Below the pieces are notes generated by a model. That model ran no database searches. It had not been told where the DNA came from and saw only the letters and a list, made by a program, of their open reading frames with translations. Positions 24,801-36,800 of a DNA stretch of 64,000 nt are shown piece by piece (the stretch's first letter is position 1; the number at the start of each line of letters is the position of its first letter). The stretch comes from Acridotheres tristis (lineage: Eukaryota; Chordata; Aves; Passeriformes; Sturnidae). Where the stretch lies: positions 18,824,501-18,888,500 of the forward strand of contig CM072891.1 in assembly GCA_037013685.1 (NCBI GenBank). Reading direction: 5' to 3'. The position numbers and the translations under genes were made by a program.

Positions 24801-27800
24801 TGCTCTACTAGAAACGAAGAAAGGAAAATGGAGACCTGTGGGAAGAACCAGGATGATTAAAAGAGATCCTTACCTGGCTGTGAGGAGCTGAGCCATGTTG
24901 AGGATACAGTTGAGAAGGGAGAAGAAGCAGGAGATGGCAGCGTGCTGGTTTTGGCTGTGGTGCGTGCAGAGGACTCAGTTCCAGGAGACTCCTTTGCAGC
25001 ACTGGTTGTTGGGGAAGAGGGCCTGGGCCTCAGGGTTGTAGGTGTAGGCCTGGGGCTGGTGCTGGGAGCTGCTGGGGAGGAGCCTGTGGAAGTGGTGGCC
25101 GTGGATGGCAGCCGCGTGCTGAGCGGGCTGCTGGGGGCAGGGGCAGAGCTGGGATTTGGAGTTGCTGTTTCCTGACGGGCTCCTGGGCTGCTTGGTGGGC
25201 TGGCTGCTGTGGAGACAGAGGTCTTGGATGTGCTGCTGATGGAGGTGGCTGTGCTGGTCTTGTGTGTGGTGAGTTGTGTCCCAACGTGTGGCACAGCTGA
25301 ATGTTCATGGGTGAAGGCTGTCAGGAGAAAAGCACAGGGCAGTTGTGTATTGTTGGGTCGACTGGTGCTGTGCTTGAGGCAGAAAACACAGCACTTGATG
25401 ATCCATGTGACAAAAGCCCCTTTATTCTTCTGACTCCTTAAATGTCTTTCTTAATGTTCCCAGGTAAGCGCATGTGATTGGTTCTAAGTTCAGTCTGCAC
25501 AGATCTTTAACAGCCTCTGGAGCTTAGGCTGGAACTCATCGGGTCACATCCTTGTCCATCTCCAATTCTGTCCTATCTCTATTCTCTGGGGCCCTGCCTA
25601 TTAGGCCAGGCAGCTTCTCTTATCAGTGACCAAATTCACTGCCCAGTGCAAGCCAGCTTGCACTGTGACTGTGTATGAAGGTAAGAAGAGTAAGAAATGG
25701 AGGTGGTGAGAGGAATCAGAATGGGGAGAGAATTTAAAATGGGATGCCTATCCAGCAATGAATGTTCCTGGGAAAAAGGAGCACTGGGACTGTGAGGCTT
25801 CCCCAACAGCCACTGTCTGGATCCTGCCCTGAAAATGGAGGAAATGGATAGAGCAGTTTCCAACAGGCAAGATCCCAGTGCATCATCTTGGAAGAGGACC
25901 CTGTCTGGATATGCATGTCTCCATTCAGTAACAAGCCAGAGCATATGGTCAGTCTCCTTTGAGACAGGGAGTCTCCATGGAAGAGACCAGTGCCCCAGAG
26001 CACTAACAAAGTAAGGCCATATCAGAGTTCCAAAGCAGAAAGAAGGGGGAACGGAGAGTAAGAACTAAAGAACTGTGCAAGCAACCTCAGTGACTGAAAA
26101 GGATGAGTGGAAAAGGGAGAGAAGGGGCAGCAAAGAAATGGGTAGGAAGGAGCCTTACCTGGCTGTGAAGAGCTGAGCCGCGTTGAGGACACAGTTGAGG
26201 AGGGAGAAGAAGCAGGAGATGGCAGCGTGCTGGTTTTGGCTGTGGTGGGTGCAGAGGACTCAGTTCCAGGAGACTCCTTTGCAGCACTGGTTGTTGGGGA
26301 AGAGGGCCTGGGCCTCAGGGTTGTAGGTGTAGGCCTGGGGCTGGTGCTGGGAGCTGCTGGGGAGGAGCCTGTGGAAGTGGTGGCCGTGGATGGCAGCCGC
26401 GTGCTGAGCGGGCTGCTGGGGGCAGGGGCAGAGCTGGGATTTGGAGTTGCTGTTTCCAGAGGGGCTCCTGGGCTGCTTGGTGGGCTGGCTGCTGTGGAGA
26501 CAGAGGTCTTGGATGTGCTGCTGATGGAGGTGGCTGTGCTGGTCTTGTGTGTGGTGAGTTGTGTCCCAACGTGTGGCACAGCTGAATGTTCATGGGTGAA
26601 GGCTGTCAGGAGGGAAACACAGGGCAGTTGTGGGTGAGGGCAGAAGGGGAAAGCAAAGAAGGTTGGTTGAAGCTCCAGACTGTGAGCATCAGGAGAACGA
26701 AAGTTCCTGTATTACAGTTAGTATTCCGAAGTCGGAAGGAGGACTAGGAATATGTCCTGTCCATGAGCTGCTGCTCTTTTCTCCCTGTAGTTGGAAGAAA
26801 TGGACAGGATCCTTCCCTAGGGGCAAAATCTCTCTTCCTCTTCTTGGACCATGGCGCTTTCTCAATGTTCCTGTCCTTTCAGGGAAGAGGAAGTGTGTAA
26901 CAATTGCCCCTCCAAGAATGGCATGCCAGAATGCAGGAGAGTGAGCTTTACCATGGGCCATATTGAAAGGTATCAATACCAGTGTGCTGATGCAGAAAAA
27001 ATGGGAATGGAGAGCAAGAAGTAAAACAACCTACTCTACTAGAAAAGAAGAAAGTAAAATGGAAACGTGTCGGAAGAACCAGGATGATTAGGAGAGTTCC
27101 TTACCTGGCTGTGAGGAGCTGAGCCACGTTGAGGACACGGTTGAGGAGGGAGAAGAAGCAGGAGATGGCAGCGTGCTGGTTTTGGCTGTGGTGGGTGCAG
27201 AGGACTCAGTTCCAGGAGACTCCTTTGCAGCACTGGTTGTTGGGGAAGAGGGCCTGGGCCTCAGGGTTGTAGGTGTAGGCCTGGGGCTGGTGCTGGGAGC
27301 TGCTGGGGAGGAGCCTGTGGAAGTGGTGGCCGTGGATGGCAGCCGCGTGCTGAGCGGGCTGCTGGGGGCAGGGGCAGAGCTGGGATTTGGAGTTGCTGTT
27401 TCCTGACGGGCTCCTGGGCTGCTTGGTGGGCTGGCTGCTGTGGAGACAGAGGTCTTGGAGGTGCTGCTGATGGAGGTGGCTGTGCTGGTCTTGTGCGTGG
27501 TCAGATGTGTCCCAACGTGTGGCACAGCTGAATGTTCATGGGTGAAGGCTGTCAGGAGAAAAGCACAGGGCAGTTGTGTATTGTTGGGTCGACTGGTGCT
27601 GTGCTTGAGGCAGAAAACACAGCACTTGATGATCCATGTGACAAAAGCCCCTTTATTCTTCTGACTTCTCCTTAATTGTCTTTCTTAATGTTCTTAGGTA
27701 AGCGCTTGTGATTGGTTCTAAGTTCCGTCTGCACAGCCCTCTGACCAACAGCCTCTGGAGCTTAGGCTGGAACTCATCGGGACACATCCTTGTCCATCTC

Positions 27801-30800
27801 CAATTCTCTCCTATCTCTGTTCTCTGGGGGCCTGTCTATTAGGTCAGCCACTTCTTTATCAATGGCCAAATTCACCACCAAGTGCAAGTCAGCTTGCACT
27901 GTGACAGTGTATGAAGGTAAGAAGAGTAAGAAATGGAGCTGGTGAGAGGAATCAGAATGGGGAGAGAATTTAAAATGGGATGCCTATCCAGCACTGAGTG
28001 TTCCTGGGAAAAAAGGAACACTGGGACTGTGAGTCTTCCCCACCAGTCATTTCTAGATTCTCTGCTAAAAATGGAGGAAATGGATAGAGCAGCATGCAAC
28101 AGGCAAGATCCCTGTGCATCATCTTGGAAGAGGACCCTGTCTGGATATGCATGTCTCCATTCAGTAACAAGCCAGAGCATGTGGTCAGTCTCCTTTGAGA
28201 CAGGGAGTCTCCATGGAAGAGACCAGTGCCCCAGAGCACTAACAAAGTAAGGCCATATCAGAGTTCCAAAGCAGAAAGAAGGGGGACTGGAGAGTAAGAA
28301 CTAAAGAACTGTGCAAGCAACCTCAGTGACTGAAAAGGATGAGTGGAAAAGGCAGAGCAGAGGGAAGCACAGGAATGGGTAGGAAGGAGCCTTACCTGGC
28401 TGTGAGGAGCTGAGCCGCGTTGAGGACACAGTTGAGGAGGGAGAAGAAGCAGGAGATGGCAGCGTGCTGGTTTTGGCTGTGGTGGGCGCAGAGGACTCAG
28501 TTCCAGGAGACTCCTTTGCAGCACTGGTTGTTGGGGAAGAGGGCCTGGGCCTCAGGGTTGTAGGTGTAGGCCTGGGGCTGGTGCTGGGAGCTGCTGGGGA
28601 GGAGCCTGTGGAAGTGGTGGCCGTGGATGGCAGCCGCGTGCTGAGCGGGCTGCTGGGGGCAGGGGCAGAGCTGGGATTTGGAGTTGCTGTTTCCTGACGG
28701 GCTCCTGGGCTGCTTGGTGGGCTGGCTGCTGTGGAGACAGAGGTCTTGGAGGTGCTGCTGATGGAGGTGGCTGTGCTGGTCTTGTGTGTGGTGAGTTGTG
28801 TCCCAACGTGTGGCACAGCTGAATGTTCATGGGTGAAGGCTGTCAGGAGGGAAACACAGGGCAGTTGTGGGTGAGGGCAGAAGGGGAAAGCAAAGAAGGT
28901 TGGTTGAAGCTCCAGACTGTGAGCATCAGGAGAACGAAAGTTCCTGTATTACAGTTAGTATTCCGAAGTCGGAAGGAGGACTAGGAATATGTCCTGTCCA
29001 TGAGCTGCTGCTCTTTTCTCCCTGTAGTTGGAAGAAATGGACAGGATCCTTCCCTAGGGGCAAAATCTCTCTTCCTCTTCTTGGACCATGGCGCTTTCTC
29101 AATGTTCCTGTCCTTTCAGGGAAGAGGAAGTGTGTAACAATTGCCCCTCCAAGAATGGCATGCCAGAATGCAGGAGAGTGAGCTTTACCATGGGCCATAT
29201 TGAAAGATATCAATACCAGTGTGCTGATGCAGAAAAAATGGGAATGGAGAGCAAGAAGTAAAACAACCTACTCTACTAGAAAAGAAGAAAGTAAAATGGA
29301 AACGTGTCGGAAGAACCAGGATGATTAGGAGAGTTCCTTACCTGGCTGTGAGGAGCTGAGCCACGTTGAGGACACGGTTGAGGAGGGAGAAGAAGCAGGA
29401 GATGGCAGCGTGCTGGTTTTGGCTGTGGTGGGTGCAGAGGACTCAGTTCCAGGAGACTCCTTTGCAGCACTGGTTGTTGGGGAAGAGGGCCTGGGCCTCA
29501 GGGTTGTAGGTGTAGGCCTGGGGCTGGTGCTGGGAGCTGCTGGGGAGGAGCCTGTGGAAGTGGTGGCCGTGGATGGCAGCCGCGTGCTGAGCGGGCTGCT
29601 GGGGGCAGGGGCAGAGCTGGGATTTGGAGTTGCTGTTTCCTGACGGGCTCCTGGGCTGCTTGGTGGGCTGGCTGCTGTGGAGACAGAGGTCTTGGAGGTG
29701 CTGCTGATGGAGGTGGCTGTGCTGGTCTTGTGCGTGGTCAGATGTGTCCCAACGTGTGGCACAGCTGACTGTTCATGGGTGAAGGCTGTCAGGAGAAAAG
29801 CACAGGGCAGTTGTGTATTGTTGGGTCGACTGGTGCTGTGCTTGAGGCAGAAAACACAGCACTTGATGATCCATGTGACAAAAGCCCCTTTATTCTTCTG
29901 ACTTCTCCTTAATTGTCTTTCTTAATGTTCTTAGGTAAGCGCTTGTGATTGGTTCTAAGTTCCGTCTGCACAGCCCTCTGACCAACAGCCTCTGGAGCTT
30001 AGGCTGGAACTCATCGGGACACATCCTTGTCCATCTCCAATTCTCTCCTATCTCTGTTCTCTGGGGGCCTGTCTATTAGGTCAGCCACTTCTTTATAAAT
30101 GGCCAAATTCACCACCAAGTGCAAGTCAGCTTGCACTGTGACAGTGTATGAAGGTAAGAAGAGTAAGAAATGGAGCTGGTGAGAGGAATCAGAATGGGGA
30201 GAGAATTTAAAATGGGATGCCTATCCAGCATTGAGTGTTCCTGGGAAAAAAGGAGCACTGGGACTGTGAGTCTTCCCCACCAGTCATTTCTAGATTCTCT
30301 GCTAAAAATGGAGGAAATGGATAGAGCAGCATGCAACAGGCAAGATCCCAGTGCATCATCTTGGAAGAGGACCCTGTCTGGATATGCATGTCTCCATTCA
30401 GTAACAAGCCAGAGCATATGGTCAGTCTCCTTTAAGACAGGGAGTCTCCATGGAAGAGACCAGTGCCCCAGAGCACTAACAAAGTAAGGCCATATCAGAG
30501 TTCCAAAGCAGAAAGAAGGGGGACTGGAGAGTAAGAACTAAAGAACTGTGCAAGCAACCTCAGTGACTGAAAAGGATGAGTGGAAAAGGCAGAGCAGAGG
30601 GAAGCACAGGAATGGGTAGGAAGGAGCCTTACCTGGCTGTGAGGAGCTGAGCCGCGTTGAGGACACAGTTGAGGAGGGAGAAGAAGCAGGAGATGGCAGC
30701 GTGCTGGTTTTGGCTGTGGTGGGTGCAGAGGACTCAGTTCCAGGAGACTCCTTTGCAGCACTGGTTGTTGGGGAAGAGGGCCTGGGCCTCAGGGTTGTAG

Positions 30801-33800
30801 GTGTAGGCCTGGGGCTGGTGCTGGGAGCTGCTGGGGAGGAGCCTGTGGAAGTGGTGGCCGTGGATGGCAGCCGCGTGCTGAGCGGGCTGCTGGGGGCAGG
30901 GGCAGAGCTGGGATTTGGAGTTGCTGTTTCCTGACGGGCTCCTGGGCTGCTTGGTGGGCTGGCTGCTGTGGAGACAGAGGTCTTGGAGGTGCTGCTGATG
31001 GAGGTGGCTATGCTGGTCTTGTGCGTGGTGAGTTGTGTCCCAACGTGTGGCACCGTTGACTCTTCTCGGGTGAACGCTTTCAGGAGGAAATCAGAGATCA
31101 GTTTTTTCTTTCTGGCGTATTGGACAAGTGAGATAGATTGTTTTGTTTTGGAGGTTTTTGTGCTCAGGTGTGGGCCAGTATGGGATGCCTAGTTTCCACT
31201 AAGTCTTGGTTGGTTTTGTTTTTTTTGATTTATTTTTAGTTGATACTGGTGTGCTTTACCCTAAATGTTTTCTATCCTGACCTGTTTCCCTTTCATAAGT
31301 GCTTCCTCTTGACTATTTGAAAATTGACCTCTAGGAATTTATCTCATCTCATTCTTCATGGAACAGTTATGTGGTGAAGAGGTATCACTTGTTTACTGGC
31401 TGTTTCAAATTGTCTTGCTGCAGTCTCCTCTTGGAGGTACACAGGGGAGGGCTGTGGCTACTGAAGGGATATGGATGAATTGGCCATGGATGACTCTTAT
31501 CTCTTTCATGACCAGAGCACTCACCTGTTACTACTTTAGTAGTTGGTGTCTTAGCTCTGGTTGGCTCCCTTGCTACAAAGAAAGGGATGAGAGAAAAGAA
31601 TGATTGAGTTCTGGGAAGTATTCTAGGCAAAGCATGTTGTGGCATCCTCCCAAAGGAGGATCAACACTAAGACAACTCTGGCATGTGGGTCTAAGTAAAA
31701 GAACTTTAGCCTGGAGTTGAGGGTACACTTTTTTGCCCACCCTCCACTGGTGAGTCTTGCATTGGTCCATGAGGTCATATTTGTTGAGCTGCACTTTTCA
31801 TGGGACTGCTAAGGCCTAGGCATCCTTTGGCTGGAGAGGATGCCTTGAGTTATGCCTCTCACTCAAAACTGTCCTGAGCTGTAAATTGGAGACGTGTTTC
31901 CAGTTTGCCTGACTTCTGTTCACCCCTGCCCCACTGTGCATTCTCAGGGCAGCACTGTAAGAAGAAGGAGGTGTTTTAGCTTGTGTCTGATTGGTAGCTG
32001 TAGGGCAGGAACTCATGGATGCCTGAACCCTCATAGAGGCCTGTGCCTCAGAACCAAAGCCCTGAAGTTGCAGGGAGGAGTATACAGTCAGGGTCATGTG
32101 TGGGTCAGGCCCAGGAGCTGCCAGTGTCCCATGGCAATAGCAGGGACAATTGAAAATGAGTACCAAAACTGAGGCCTTTGTGGGGCATGCTGCTTAGGAG
32201 AGAAGAGTGGGAGCTGGAAGAAGCAGGCAGAGCAGCAGGAACGGCAGGAGGGAGCCTTACCAGGATATGATGTTCCCAGCTGGGTTGAGGAGAGGGAAGA
32301 AGCAGACGAGGCTGAGGTGACAGGCAAAGAGCTGGAGCTTGGAAATGTCCTTGTCAGTGGAATTTCTGGGCTGGTGGCAGGCCTGGTCTCTCTTGGGACA
32401 GAGGTGCTGCTGGTGGATGTGGCAGGGGTGGTCTGTGTCTGTTTGACAAGATGCTGTACAGGCTGTGTCAATGTTGTTCTTATGTGGGTGACAACTACAG
32501 AAAGAAAAACACAAGTTGATTGAGGGTGGGTCTGAAGGGTGCCTCTGAAATTTTACACTCCCTGCCTTTTTCTGAAGCTCCTGAGGAAAGGAGAGCCTCA
32601 TTGGATGCACGTTTCCCCTCCCAGGTATTCCAAACTGGGCAAGACCATCATCTGGAAAAGCTGGGCTAACTGAAGCAGAGTTTTAGGCCAAGGGCATCTC
32701 TCTAGTCCCTTTTACTCACCTTCTGGGTAGTGCTGAGTGGTTGCTTCGGTTCCCTCACTCTCTGTGATGAAAGAATGAGTATTAGTAATGGCTGGGAGCT
32801 GGTAAGGTTCCTAGAGGAAGCTGTAATTGCTTGCACAAGAAGACCCAGATATATGCACCCCAACAGTAGTTTGTGGGAGAGATCTGGATTTGGGAAAAGA
32901 GTATACAGCTGCCCTCCCACTGCAATAAACTTCCCACCACACACTGTCCCAGCTGGTCGGTTGCTAATGTAGTAATTCATGTTGCCATACAGCCTTAGAG
33001 GAGACTGTATGTCCGTCTTTGAACATTGAGTGTCAGACACTCAAAAAGGTTAATATTTCTGGGGGGAGCATTTTTTACAAGGGGTAGGGGGAATATATAT
33101 TCTGTGGTCTGTGAGTTTTCAAGAACTTGCTTTGAAGCGGAGAGAGATTTTGTCTAAATTTGGAGGAAGTCTTGGAAGACAAATGTTAGCTTAACATAGT
33201 ATTTGGATGTCAGATGCTTGCTCTGTTGGCAAGACAAATTTTAATCAAACTTCTTATCCATGTCCTTTCCTTTCTATTTGCAATGTTAAGACCACTAGTA
33301 ACAATGCTTGAGGTTTTTTTTATAAGGAGTATATTGACATATGTCTTGTGAGTGATGGCTTCACCTGACAGATATAAGCAAGTGCTATTTACCTGCTGTT
33401 GTTAGTTTAGGCTGGCTGAAAGTTGTGCCCTGAGTTGTGGCTTCAGTAGGTATTGAGGAGGTTGCCATCTCCCTTTTGGTGGTGGTCTTGAAGGGTAGTG
33501 AGGTGACCTCTACTTGTTCTGTCTCTGTTGAAGCAGCGGTTGATGAGGGAACAGACTTTGGTGTAGTGGCCACGGTTCTTTTCACTGAGGTAGTTATGGA
33601 AGGGGTAGTGATGGTTGTAGTCATGTTTGGTGTGGTAAAAACTGATGTTGTATGTTCTTTTGGAGTAAAGGTAAAAATATAATGTGAGTAACTAATTCAT
33701 AGAAAAAATATAAAGAAGTTATTAATATTTTAGACATAATTTTTTATTTTTTGAATATTTTCTGTATGGCTGTTGTATTCATGTTCTCATAAGCTTAGCA

Positions 33801-36800
33801 AATATTTCTGTACTTGTATTTGTTTTCTATTGTCTCGTGTCTGTTCTCATTTTCTATATTAAACAAATCTAATACAGGAAAATACAATTTTTTCTAAATA
33901 GTTAACTTTGTTGTCACTTTGGCTAAAGTCTATATGGGCTTTGTCCATTGGCTTTTACTATGTTCCAAAGCTAAAGCCACACTTGCAGCTTTCTGCAATT
34001 TGTATTGAAAAGCAAAATAACATCGTGCTATAGACTTTCCTTGCCTCAATGCACAAATCATCTGTCACAATGTCAGCTTTTGTGTGTTCACCTCTGCTTT
34101 CCCTGACAGCCATGGTCCAAGATGGTTTATTAGTTGAAGTGCATGTTGGCATGAGGCTAAGTGAGGCCCCACAAGCCACAGAATCTGAAAGTAATCTATG
34201 CTGGCAGAGTCATCCTCCAGAGAACAGGCCTTTAGAAGCCCAGACAAAGCTGCTACACTGATACCTGTATGACTCTGCTTTGCAGCTTGCTTACATTACT
34301 CAGAGTCAGTAGATTGGGTGCTCCTTGAACTCCATAAATGAACCAGTGGAAAAGAGACTGAAGCTGAGCTAATAAACCCAACTGGAGCTGGGCTTGCTCA
34401 CTGCTTATAGAACTTCTAATTGTGTTTCTCAGATGAGTCACTTTTTGATTGCATTTTTAACCTAATGCCTATATCCTTTATCTTTTCATGCACTTTCAAT
34501 CTACACTTCTGGTTTACAATCTCCTTTCTGGAAGCCTGCTTTGCCTGCTTCATGATTTGGAATCTAATGTTTGGATGTTGTATAAATTTGAAACACATTC
34601 CTAGGAATGATATCTTAACCACGTACAGAGGTATAGAGCAAGTTTGCCACAATTTATTTTAGACAATAACACTAAAAACCTACCAGTTGTTGAAGTAATT
34701 GTGACAAGAGGTTGTGAGGGTGAAGTTCTTGGAACAGTAATTTTTGCAGTTATCGTTGGAGTTGTAGTCTCAGATGATACAGTTGTTGCAGAAGAAGTAC
34801 TAGGTACTGTTGGTAGTGTGCCTGTGGTAGAGCTCCTTGTTACTTCAGGCTGCACTGTTGTTACTAAGAGGAAAACAAAACAAAACAAAAAGATAAGAAA
34901 TAGTCCTCAATAATCTATTCATAACATATCTATATAAATGGAACTTTTCTAAAGTAAAACAAGTGTTTTTATAGCTATTAGCAGTAGCTATTATTAAACC
35001 CCATTACCTTCAAGATTAAACCTTGAAGAGCTTTTATCCATTGCTTCCTTTGCTATTATGTGCAGTGAATACATTAAACTGGTATTCTTGGAGATTCTTT
35101 AAACGTTTTTCTTCACTTTAAAGTGAATTTGGCATAAATACTTGTTCATATCAGCAGAGATGGAACAATATTCCAACCCTATATCCAGTAGTATCCATAA
35201 TTTAATTATTCACACAACTCACAATGTAATTTTTCCAATACCATCTGTCTTCAGGGAAATTAATGGATTTTCTAACAAATTTAAGATCAGCATATGTAGA
35301 TTCCTTTCCTGTATCAGGCTACAGGAATTTGGTATAGTCAGTCACACAATTCCATCAAGACTTTCTTCAATTGTTGAAGTGTTATATGGACAGTTCCTAG
35401 TGAGATTTGGCATACATTTTGTGAGCTCCTTTTCATCATGGATTCATCACAGAATCATAGAATGACTTGGTTTGGCACAGACCATTAAAGATAATCCAAT
35501 CCACTTCCCCTGCAATGAGCAGGATTCAACTAGATCAGGGTGCTCAAAGGCTTCTCTAGCCTGAACAGAATGCTTCCAGCTAAGGGGATTCAACAGTCTC
35601 CCTGGGCAACATCTTCCAGTGTTTTACCTGCCTCATCATAAACAATTTCTTCCTTCTATTTAGTCTGAATCTACTCTCTTTTGATTTAAAACCATTATCC
35701 CTCATTGTAAAGGTGGTGAGTGTTTTGCACCATTTAATCAGTTGTTTGTCTGGAGTCTCTTCTGTCTTCACTCAGCACTAGGATTAAAAAATACATGAAG
35801 GAAATGGATTTTCTCATGTTTGGGTTTGGTTGTTTATTAACTCTTATCAAAGGTACAGGACGTTCAGCAGCACTTCTAGCCACCAGCCAGAAGTGAACAA
35901 AATGGAGATCAATCCAGCTGGCTACAAGGTCTCTTAAAGCTAAACAGTCCAATAGAGAAATAACACCTGTATTATTTTTTATACTTTTAACCCAGTAACT
36001 AAATTCCCATGACCCTCAGTGCAGCACTAACTGTCCAGCCAGAAACTGCTACCTGAAATCACGAAGAAGGAAAATGAGCCCCCAAAGAGAAACCACCCAA
36101 AATCCTCCATCTTGTCTTACACCTATTACTATATTATAAAAACCTCAAATTTAAAACCCTTCACCATATGAAATCACACACTTCTATTTAAATACACACT
36201 TGTGATTTTAACTTCATCACTCAAATCTGGAAGCCTTCTCCAAGGCCTCAGGTCAAAAGCAGTGTTCTCCAGGGGGTCAGTGCCAGAAAGCACAGAAAAC
36301 TCAAAAAATCCAGGTTTCTGGGATCCAACACCTCATCCTATCACAACAGGCCCTACTTAAAAAGTCTGTCCCCATCTTTTTTATAAGCCCCATTCAAGTA
36401 TTGAAAAGCCACAAAGAGGTCTCCATGGAGCCTTGTCTCCCCAGGCTGAACAACACCAGATCTCAGCCTTTTCTCACAGGAGAGGTATTCCAGCCCTCTG
36501 GTCATTTTTGTGGTCTCCTCTTTCTTGAATAAAAGACTGCAGAGCTGGACAGAGCATTCCAGGCAGGCTCTCATAAGAGCAGAGGGACACAGTGCCATCC
36601 TTTCACCTGCTGGCCACACAGCTTTTGACACAGCCCAGGATATTATGGCACCAGGGTATTTTTCATAATTTCACCTTATGCATGTGAAACTGATAATGCT
36701 GCTCTATCACACAGAAAAGGATCTTACTGATTTCATAAACACTTATCAGGACAGAATATCAGTGTGTAAGTTGCACAGTTGGTCAACTGTGTAAACTAAC

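Larger units (their letters stand above)
23321..31076 (-). repeat. MUC6: Exon-bearing mucin tandem array, A/B higher-order unit of about 2,237 bp
   Basis: Seven 444-bp exons (R1-R7 in transcript order) alternate between two contexts. A exons (R1, R3, R5) are followed by an intron of 841-847 bp that carries an LTR-like fragment. B exons (R2, R4) are followed by a 502-bp intron. R1 to R3, R3 to R5 and R2 to R4 spacing is 2,237 bp each; R4 to R6 is 2,231 bp. Introns are almost as alike as exons, so whole segments were duplicated recently. The fourth pair has lost its A exon body (remnant at 24307-24371). Confidence 0.92.

Noticed and set aside
24399..29181. Repeated frames of 104-111 codons in the introns after B exons, on the + strand
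   Set aside because: They lie in duplicated intron sequence, have no recognisable domain and no conserved splice context, and vary by frameshift between copies.
22080..30934. Long + strand open frames over the repeat exons (up to 222 codons, Val/Gly/Leu-rich)
   Set aside because: They are antisense shadows. Reverse complements of Pro, Thr, Ser and Ala codons rarely give stops. They recur only because the repeat recurs, and they cross splice sites.
33638..33656. Alternative acceptor (ATCAG) 18 bp inside the 264-bp PTS exon
   Set aside because: It keeps the frame but lacks a pyrimidine tract. The upstream CTCCAAAAG is used in the model, though neither is strong.
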